45,698 nucleotides of DNA, from contig JACTTX010000007.1 in assembly GCA_015661005.1 (NCBI GenBank), forward strand, positions 1 to 45,698, in the 5' to 3' direction. Each line of letters begins with the position of its first letter. The first letter of the stretch is position 1. Shown piece after piece: positions 39,864 through 45,698 of this stretch. This DNA comes from Candidatus Magasanikiibacteriota bacterium (GTDB taxonomy: Bacteria; Patescibacteriota; Patescibacteriia; Magasanikbacterales; JACTTX01). Made by a program: the position numbers and the translations under genes. The notes below the pieces were generated by a model, which searched no databases, was not told the origin of the DNA, and saw only the letters and a program-made list of their open reading frames with translations.

Positions 39864-41093
39864 ATGTTAGACATTGACTTCATCCGCAAAAATTTGGAGA
39901 CCGTCAAACGCAACAATTCAGCGTGCGGCGTTGTTGTTGATCTCCATGCGCTGGTGGCGCTTGATGATGAACGGCGCGGTTTGATTCGTGAGATTGAAGA
40001 TCTGCGCGCCATGCGCAATAAAAAATCCAAAACTAAACCAACAGCGCCGGAAATTGAAAAAATGCGATTGGTGGGGGATAAGATTGCGGAAAAAGAAGAA
40101 TCTCTGCGCAACGTGGAATCATCGTGGCGCCGCTTGATGTTAGAGTTGCCGAATATTAAAGATAAAAGCGTGCCGGTCGGTCTGGATGAGGCGTCCAATG
40201 AAGTTCTGCGGTCTTGGGGCGCCAAACCAACTTTCACTTTTAAGCCGCGTCCATATTTTGAACTGGCCGCGGTGACGCCGTTCATTGACACGGAAAAAGC
40301 GGCCAAGGTTTCCGGTAGTCGTTTCTTTTACCTTCGCGGGCCATTGGTGCGTTTGGAACGCGCTCTGATTCAATTTGCATTTGATGAATTGACGCAAGGC
40401 GGGTTTGAACCCATTTTGCCGCCGCTCATGGTAAAAGAAGAGGCCATGCTCGGCACCGGTCATTTTCCGGCGAGCCGTAATGAAATTTACGCCGTTAATC
40501 CCGGTGAGGATAATCTTTACCTTATTGGAACCGGGGAAGTCCCGCTCTTGTCTTATCACGCCGGAGAAGCTCTGATGGCAGAGGAGCTTCCTAAAAAATA
40601 CGTTACGGTGACGCCATGTTTTCGCCGCGAGGCCGGTTCTTATGGTAAAGACACCTCTGGTATTTTGCGCGTGCACCAATTTTATAAAGTGGAAATGTTT
40701 GTATTCTGTGCACCGGATCAATCTGTCAAACTACATGAAGAATTATTGGCGGCCGAAGAAGCAATTTATCAGGCGCTCGGCCTGCATTATCAGGTGGTGG
40801 CCAATTCCACCGGCGATTCCGGACGCGGCGCCGTCAAACAATACGACATTGAGGCCTGGTTTCCGTCGCAGAATAAATATCGTGAACTGACGTCAACAAG
40901 CAACACCACGGATTTCCAAACACGGCGCGTCGGCATAAAAATTGCGGGTGGGGAATTGGCGCACTCCCTGAACGGCACCGGCATTTCTGACCGCGCGATG
41001 CTGGCCGTCCTTGAACAATTTCAAAATTCTGATGGCGGCGTGACCATCCCTAACGTTTTGCGACGCTATACCGGATTTAGTGAAATCGTGTAA
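39864..41093 (+). CDS. serS: Seryl-tRNA synthetase
   Basis: A 409-residue class II synthetase. The N-terminal tRNA-binding coiled coil spans about 28-100; motif 2 is TPCFRREAGSYGKDTSGILRVHQFYKVEMF (about 250-280) and the serine-binding TSTSNTTDFQTRR (about 341-353) precedes motif 3 (LNGTGISDRAMLAVLEQFQ). Length close to the E. coli enzyme (430). ATG 39864 is preferred over an upstream start lying in the hairpin repeat. ftsQ-like gene begins 7 bases downstream. Confidence 0.96.
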   Translation: MLDIDFIRKNLETVKRNNSACGVVVDLHALVALDDERRGLIREIEDLRAMRNKKSKTKPTAPEIEKMRLVGDKIAEKEESLRNVESSWRRLMLELPNIKDKSVPVGLDEASNEVLRSWGAKPTFTFKPRPYFELAAVTPFIDTEKAAKVSGSRFFYLRGPLVRLERALIQFAFDELTQGGFEPILPPLMVKEEAMLGTGHFPASRNEIYAVNPGEDNLYLIGTGEVPLLSYHAGEALMAEELPKKYVTVTPCFRREAGSYGKDTSGILRVHQFYKVEMFVFCAPDQSVKLHEELLAAEEAIYQALGLHYQVVANSTGDSGRGAVKQYDIEAWFPSQNKYRELTSTSNTTDFQTRRVGIKIAGGELAHSLNGTGISDRAMLAVLEQFQNSDGGVTIPNVLRRYTGFSEIV

Positions 41094-41100
41094 CACCGCT

Positions 41101-42018
41101 ATGTCCCGCATTCCCCGTGATTTCCACCATGGAAAATACACCAATCCTTTTCAAAAAATCCGCACCCACGTTAGTAAACCGCCGTCAAAGATACGCCGCA
41201 CGCTCGGCATTATTTTATTGCCAATCATTCTCATGGCTTGGGGAGTAATGCTTTTAAGGCATCCGTACTTTGATTTACGTTTAGTTACCATTAATGGCCT
41301 GGAACGTATTGAGGAAAGCGCCGTGCGCCGCATCGTTGAAGAATATTTAAACGGCAAAACATGGTGGCTACTGCGCCACCGTAATTATTTTGTCGCCACC
41401 CGGCGGGGCATCTCCACCGCTGTTCAAAAAAAATTTAAGTTTGACAATGTTAACGTTACTTTCAAATTTCCTCATGAGATAAATATTTCCTTTAAGGAAA
41501 CGGAGCGGGCCTTTCTCGCCGCCACGATTCAGGGCGACATTTACTACGCCTCCGGCACGGGGGAGTTGATTGAGCCGGTTCAAATCCCCGGTGATCTGCA
41601 AAATATTTTAAGTACCGCCTCCTTGATGCCGGCTGTTGTGCCAACCAGCACACTGGTTTCAGCGTTCAAGACCCTTCATGCCGAACACACTGACCTTCCT
41701 CTGATTATTTTCGGAAAAACAACTCCAGCCAGTTTAGGTGATAATATAATAACGGCTACAATGACTGATGACATTTTAAAACTTATTCAGCAACTTAAAA
41801 CAGGCGGATTGGAAATAAGTTTTGTGATTGTGCCAGTTGAAACACTGCCCGAAGCCGATTTTTATACGAACGAGGGGTGGGGGATCTATCTAAATCTTGC
41901 CAATGATCCGCAATCAGCGGTGGAACGCCTAAACACACTCCTTAAAACAAAAATTAAAATCCGCAAGGGTCTACTCTACGTTGATTTACGTTTCGGTGAT
42001 CGTGTCTATTATCAATGA
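41101..42018 (+). CDS. ftsQ: FtsQ/DivIB-like cell division protein
   Basis: A 305-residue bitopic protein: a basic cytoplasmic N terminus (about 1-35), one membrane helix (TLGIILLPIILMAWGVMLL, about 39-57), then a POTRA domain (about 63-135, YFDLRLVTINGLERIEESAVRRIVEEYLNGKTWWLL) and a C-terminal beta domain (about 140-290). This layout is typical of FtsQ/DivIB, which recruits FtsL/FtsB and septal synthases. The C-terminal half is poorly conserved, so the call rests on topology and POTRA. Confidence 0.75.
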   Translation: MSRIPRDFHHGKYTNPFQKIRTHVSKPPSKIRRTLGIILLPIILMAWGVMLLRHPYFDLRLVTINGLERIEESAVRRIVEEYLNGKTWWLLRHRNYFVATRRGISTAVQKKFKFDNVNVTFKFPHEINISFKETERAFLAATIQGDIYYASGTGELIEPVQIPGDLQNILSTASLMPAVVPTSTLVSAFKTLHAEHTDLPLIIFGKTTPASLGDNIITATMTDDILKLIQQLKTGGLEISFVIVPVETLPEADFYTNEGWGIYLNLANDPQSAVERLNTLLKTKIKIRKGLLYVDLRFGDRVYYQ

Positions 42019-42131
42019 CACAAAATGGCCTGATGCGCAGGGAATAGCCAAAAGGCCCGGTTGAATTGATTGGTGTAGCGTCGTACAATATACCTTTTGC
42101 GACACAACTGTCAAAAAAGGACTCAAGTGGC

Positions 42132-42161
42132 TTACCACGATTCTACTATTTGATGTATAAT
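42132..42161 (+). promoter_or_regulatory. Promoter of the surface-protein gene
   Basis: TTACCA (42132-42137), 18 bases, TATAAT (42156-42161). The expected start near 42168 leaves a leader of about 40 bases, which is long for this window and very AT-rich; no clear Shine-Dalgarno is visible. Confidence 0.5.
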
Positions 42162-42206
42162 AAACGATACAAATATACAAATGGATACTAATAATATTAA
42201 AATTAT

Positions 42207-43475
42207 ATGACCAAACTTTCATCAACGGTTAAAATTATTCTCGCCGCCGTGTTGTTAATTCTCACCCAGCTTCTAGTCACTCTGCCAGCCCACGCCGCCA
42301 GTTTGCCATCCGGCACGCTGATCAAGGGTCCGTTTATGACCTCCGTCTATTTAATTAAAGACGACGGCAAACGCCACCCCTTCCCTCTCCAAAGTATTTT
42401 TGAAAGTCGCTATGGCCGCGACTTCAGCAAAGTGCAAACAGTCAGCGCTGATGAGCTCGCCAGCTATTCGCTTGGCGCCAATGTTGCGTTTGCGCCAAAT
42501 AGTATTATTAAAATCGTGACTGATCCTAAAGTTTATAAGGTCCTGGATGACCAAGGCACGATTGAATGGATCCAAACGGAATTGGAATTTTTAACGCAGG
42601 GTTTTTCTTTCAAGGAAGTTAAAGACGTTCCGGATACTTTTTTTCTTGACTACACCATGAAGGCCGCCGCTCCTGTCACCAGTCCGGAACCAGCGCCAGC
42701 CGTGCCCACGCCGCCGGTGACTGAAGCGCCATTCATCAGCACGGTGCGTATTACAACACCGAACTATACCGATGCCCAGGTCTATTTTACGACGAATCGC
42801 GTTACGACTGATACGGTGGAGCTCCTAGACTCAAATGGCAGTGTTCTCGCGACTAATGAACTGCTGACGTCGGCCATGACTCACGAGACGAGTTTCCGGA
42901 ATATCTTAACGCCGGCGCAAAAATATTCACTGCGCATCACTTCAAAAACTGCGGACTGGCAGACGGTTTCACGAACCGACGCTTTCATGAGCAAGACCGA
43001 CGTGCTGGTGACCCACGTCATTGACGAGCCACAAGGGTCCGAGATGATGCAACCAAATGTCGTGGCGGCCAGAATGCGGATTACCAATCAAAGCACGAGC
43101 CCGATCACCATTGATAAATTTGTCTTGATTTTTGAGAGTCCGATCCCAGCGCGAATGGCTTCAATCGCCAAAAATATTTCTATACAAGTATCACCCGTAA
43201 ATTCAATCGTTCAAAATCTTGTGGCTAATAAGTCTATTGGATCAGGCGTCGTCTGGACTAATACCAGCGGCTTCCAAGCTATAAATACTGATTACTCGCT
43301 TGATCCGGGCGTGGCTTATTTCTTAACAATAACCATTGACGGTCTCCAGAATATCGGACGTGACGATATCACGATTGGTGCGTATCTGCGAACGATTCTT
43401 GATAAACTCTATGTCCGCGGCGACTTTAGCGTTTATCGTGAGCCAGAAAAATACGGCGAGCTGATTGTAAAATAA
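42207..43475 (+). CDS. Secreted surface protein with Patescibacteria-type N-terminal module
   Basis: A 422-residue exported protein. A signal peptide (about 1-30) ends in PAHAAS. The module GTLIKGPFMTSVYLIKDDGKRHPFPLQSIFESRYG...ELASYSLGANVAFAPNSIIKIVTDPKVYKVLDDQGTIEWI (residues about 35-125, shown with a gap) is of the kind repeated in putative S-layer or cell-wall proteins of Patescibacteria. A Pro-rich linker (about 150-175) leads to a fibronectin-III-like domain (about 178-265) and a further beta-rich domain (about 265-420). No membrane anchor after the signal peptide, so it is probably secreted or attached noncovalently. It has its own promoter. Confidence 0.75.
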   Translation: MTKLSSTVKIILAAVLLILTQLLVTLPAHAASLPSGTLIKGPFMTSVYLIKDDGKRHPFPLQSIFESRYGRDFSKVQTVSADELASYSLGANVAFAPNSIIKIVTDPKVYKVLDDQGTIEWIQTELEFLTQGFSFKEVKDVPDTFFLDYTMKAAAPVTSPEPAPAVPTPPVTEAPFISTVRITTPNYTDAQVYFTTNRVTTDTVELLDSNGSVLATNELLTSAMTHETSFRNILTPAQKYSLRITSKTADWQTVSRTDAFMSKTDVLVTHVIDEPQGSEMMQPNVVAARMRITNQSTSPITIDKFVLIFESPIPARMASIAKNISIQVSPVNSIVQNLVANKSIGSGVVWTNTSGFQAINTDYSLDPGVAYFLTITIDGLQNIGRDDITIGAYLRTILDKLYVRGDFSVYREPEKYGELIVK

Positions 43476-43487
43476 ACCCGATCCATC

Positions 43488-44843
43488 TTACGGAAGAAAA
43501 TCAAGCGGGTTTAACGGAATTCCGTTTAAGCGAACTTCAAAATGGAGATGTGGGCCAGTGGCAAAGGGTCCGGCGCCGGACGTTCCCGGGCGTCCGCCGG
43601 ACAAAGCAATAACGTCTCCCCTGCCGACAAACTGATCTTCTTTGACCAAGAGCCGAGAAACGTGTCCATACACGGTGGCATAGCCGCCGGTGTGCACAAT
43701 CATCACATAACTGTAACCCATGCCGGCGTCGCGGGCACGGGCAATATACCCGGGGGCGGCCGCTTGAATGGCCGTCCCCTGCCCAGCTCTGATGTCAATG
43801 CCCGAGTGCTCAAAAAAAGAACGGTACGGGTAATCGGGGTCATGAAAAGTGGCGTTAATAACCCGCGATGGCACGGGCCAGGTAAAAATCGCTTCGCCAA
43901 GATTTTTAAACTTATCAACGCTTTCTAATTTCTTCCGTATCGTTTTCTCAATGTCGCTAATTTCCGCTTCCGTCTGCTGATAAACAACTCGCAGATTGCT
44001 TACTAATTTGTGAAACTTAAGCTCCGAGTTGCGGGTGTCAGCAATCAAACGTGACTTCGTCTCCCGCTGTTCGTCAACTTTGCTATGCTGGCCTTCCAAA
44101 ACTTTTTTTAGCTCCAATAATTTCTGCGTCCGCTCCCCCTTTGCCTTCCTTTGCGACTCCAAATTTTCTTTGACTAGTCGTACCGAACGCGTTAGATCTC
44201 CAATGTCAACGGACAAATCCTGCACCGAACGCAAATCATTGAAAAAATCGGAAAAAGTCGGCCGCGTCAAAAGAATTTCTACATAGGAGGTGCGGTCACG
44301 CATACTAACTTGACGCAAAAGCGCGGATAATTTTTTTTGTGACGCGGTCAAGCGCGACTGTGCCGCGGTAATTTGACTGTCGAGACCCTTAATTTCCAAT
44401 TTCAAGACATCTGTTTCCGCTTCTGTTGCTTGAACGTCCAATTTGATTTTCTCCAAGCGATTGTCAATAATAGAAATTTGATTGGCCAGGGATAATTGTT
44501 CCGTCTGCTTCACCTGAATATTTTTATTGTAGGCGGCAATGTCTTTCTCAATATCCTTAATTTTTGCCTTTTTCTCGTCAATTTTACGGCTAAGCTCCTT
44601 CAGTGACTCGTTTGAAGGTTCACCACTTTCAGGCGTACTACTGGCGCTCACACCCGAACTGGTGGTTGATTCACTTTTGACTGGCGTGGACGACACCTCT
44701 TCTGCCGCGACCGGCCGAGAAGTCAGCACGAATGGAATAGAGAACAAAGAACAGAGAACAAAAAAAATGATAGGCAATGTTTTTTTATTGCCAGTCCGTA
44801 ATATCCCTCGTTCTCTATTCTCAATTCTTAATTCCATATCCAT
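43488..44843 (-). CDS. EnvC-like murein hydrolase activator, M23 (LytM) domain
   Basis: A 451-residue exported protein. A signal peptide covers about 24-47 (IIFFVLCSLFSIPFVL ... VAA), then a Ser/Thr-rich linker, a long coiled coil (about 80-320) and a C-terminal LytM/M23 domain (about 335-451). The zinc-site motifs HSGIDIRAG, HVS and GPHLHFEV are present, so the domain may be an active endopeptidase rather than a pure activator. EnvC-like proteins drive daughter-cell separation by activating amidases. The N-terminal 20 residues before the signal peptide are unusually polar, so the real start may be later. Convergent with the surface-protein gene, 12 bases apart. Confidence 0.85.
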   Translation of the reverse strand: MDMELRIENRERGILRTGNKKTLPIIFFVLCSLFSIPFVLTSRPVAAEEVSSTPVKSESTTSSGVSASSTPESGEPSNESLKELSRKIDEKKAKIKDIEKDIAAYNKNIQVKQTEQLSLANQISIIDNRLEKIKLDVQATEAETDVLKLEIKGLDSQITAAQSRLTASQKKLSALLRQVSMRDRTSYVEILLTRPTFSDFFNDLRSVQDLSVDIGDLTRSVRLVKENLESQRKAKGERTQKLLELKKVLEGQHSKVDEQRETKSRLIADTRNSELKFHKLVSNLRVVYQQTEAEISDIEKTIRKKLESVDKFKNLGEAIFTWPVPSRVINATFHDPDYPYRSFFEHSGIDIRAGQGTAIQAAAPGYIARARDAGMGYSYVMIVHTGGYATVYGHVSRLLVKEDQFVGRGDVIALSGGRPGTSGAGPFATGPHLHFEVRLNGIPLNPLDFLP

Positions 44844-44858
44844 ATTTTACCTTCTTTC

Positions 44859-45698
44859 CTATATCACGGAAAGCACCCCCACAGCGTGCCGCAATCTCTC
44901 CATCGTTTTTTTCCTTCCGAGAATCTCTGCCACAACAAACGGCGGCGGCGAGGTGATAGCGCCAGTCAAGGCCGTACGCAGGGGCCAGAGGACATCGCCG
45001 ACGCCCAATTTCTGCTCGCCGACCAATTTTCTTATGTGACGCTCCAATTTTTCTTCGGTCCACTCCCCTATTTTTAGGGTCTCCAATTTTTCCACCAACA
45101 CTCCAAGAATTTTTTTGGTTTCATCATGCGTTGATTTTTTCCAAACGAGCAACGCCGATTCATAAGGCGGTAAATCTTGAAAGAAAAAATATGAATCACC
45201 ACCAATATCGGAAAGTTTTTTCATCCGCTCGCGCTCTAGAGCCACAATTTTAGAAAGCCACGGCAAAGTAACTTTCTCCCCGTTCGCGGCCAGATAAAGC
45301 GTCCGACCCTTTTTTTCTAACAATTTTTTTTCCACTAAAAATGGTATGGAGGCGTCCACCAGTTTGCCAATCGGCAGACGCTTGATGTATTGCCCGTTCA
45401 ACCAATCTAGTTTTTCCAGATTAAAAATCGCGCCGGACTTATTTATTTTTGACAATTCAAAGGTGGTAATGAGTTCTTTGAGATTAAACATTTCCCGATC
45501 CGCCGACGGATTCCACCCCAAGAGCGCGACAAAATTAATGAGGGCGTCCGGCAAATATCCTTTTTTCAAAAATTCCTCAACCGCCACATCCCCTTGGCGC
45601 TTGGATAGTTTTGACCGGTCAGCGTTGAGGAGGAGCGGCAAATGGGCAAATTCCGGCGGCTTCCAGCCAAACGCCTCGTACAAAAGGATGTGCTTAGG
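44859..45698 (-). CDS. gltX: Glutamyl-tRNA synthetase, C-terminal part (runs off the window)
   Basis: The last 279 residues of a class I GluRS; the reading frame continues past the window edge (PKHILLYEAFGWKPPEFAHLPLLLNADRSKLSKRQGD is read at the edge in separate blocks). The KMSKS-type loop is LSKRQGD (about 28-34 of this fragment), followed by the anticodon-binding alpha-helical cage with FVALLGWNPSADREMFNLKELI. The end RLRHAVGVLSVI is normal. N-terminal HIGH half is outside. The M23 gene starts 15 bases downstream, so both share a transcript. GluRS or GlnRS-like specificity cannot be distinguished here. Confidence 0.92.
   Translation of the reverse strand, partial: PKHILLYEAFGWKPPEFAHLPLLLNADRSKLSKRQGDVAVEEFLKKGYLPDALINFVALLGWNPSADREMFNLKELITTFELSKINKSGAIFNLEKLDWLNGQYIKRLPIGKLVDASIPFLVEKKLLEKKGRTLYLAANGEKVTLPWLSKIVALERERMKKLSDIGGDSYFFFQDLPPYESALLVWKKSTHDETKKILGVLVEKLETLKIGEWTEEKLERHIRKLVGEQKLGVGDVLWPLRTALTGAITSPPPFVVAEILGRKKTMERLRHAVGVLSVI

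Overview
The window looks like a chromosomal segment of a Candidate Phyla Radiation (Patescibacteria, Parcubacteria-like) bacterium. Reasons: compact tightly packed genes, several start codons sitting right after a -10 box, a group I intron inside a tRNA, a secreted protein with a GTLIKG...VYLIKDDGKR...ELASYSLG module that I associate with Patescibacteria surface proteins, a short prolyl-tRNA synthetase with a zinc ribbon, and UGA used as stop (so not the UGA=Gly lineages). The class cannot be fixed from sequence alone.

Layout. 1-2480: an intact IS256-like insertion sequence (8-bp target duplication ATATGTAT, 26-bp terminal inverted repeats) has landed just upstream of an ISNCY/IS1202-like transposase gene. 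2539-2962: tRNA-Asn(GUU) split by a 349-nt group I intron inside the anticodon. 2989-5835: an island bounded by 198-bp near-identical inverted repeats, holding an AT-rich nucleotidyltransferase gene and a two-gene radical SAM/SPASM maturase plus 33-residue Cys-containing peptide operon that looks like a minimal RiPP system. 5870-8800: redox cluster (RnfD-like membrane protein, cupredoxin lipoprotein, Rieske protein, acylphosphatase, glutaredoxin). 8831-10340: RNase H-like exonuclease and a divergent FNR-like flavoreductase. 10407-13124: iron-sulfur operon (Rrf2/IscR-like regulator, cysteine desulfurase, NifU/IscU scaffold, ferredoxin). 13096-18556: a large unknown protein, rsmI, metG, CvpA-like, tatD. 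18556-18975 (minus): a probable structured ncRNA with its own sigma70-type promoter and terminator. 19082-26046: F1Fo ATP synthase operon (I-B-E-F-H-A-G-D-C order), with atpA broken by an apparent 95-nt deletion. 26053-30392: DNA glycosylase, UvrD-type helicase-nuclease, DUF721-like protein, membrane protein. 30528-36431: proS and the mreBCD-mrdA cell-shape operon. 36476-42018: greA, lysS, an unknown hydrolase-like protein, a cytidylyltransferase, serS, ftsQ. 42207-45698: surface protein, M23/EnvC-like murein hydrolase activator and the 3' part of gltX.

The most unusual structure is a family of dispersed intergenic hairpins sharing the apical sequence TTGTTCTAAGCAACACGA while their long stems differ from locus to locus but stay self-complementary. 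One locus (9449-9643) shows such hairpins nested inside each other's loops, as if elements had inserted into elements. The other strong candidate for an undescribed system is the rSAM/peptide pair in the inverted-repeat island next to the intron-bearing tRNA.

All assignments come from reading motifs by eye; no database search was run.
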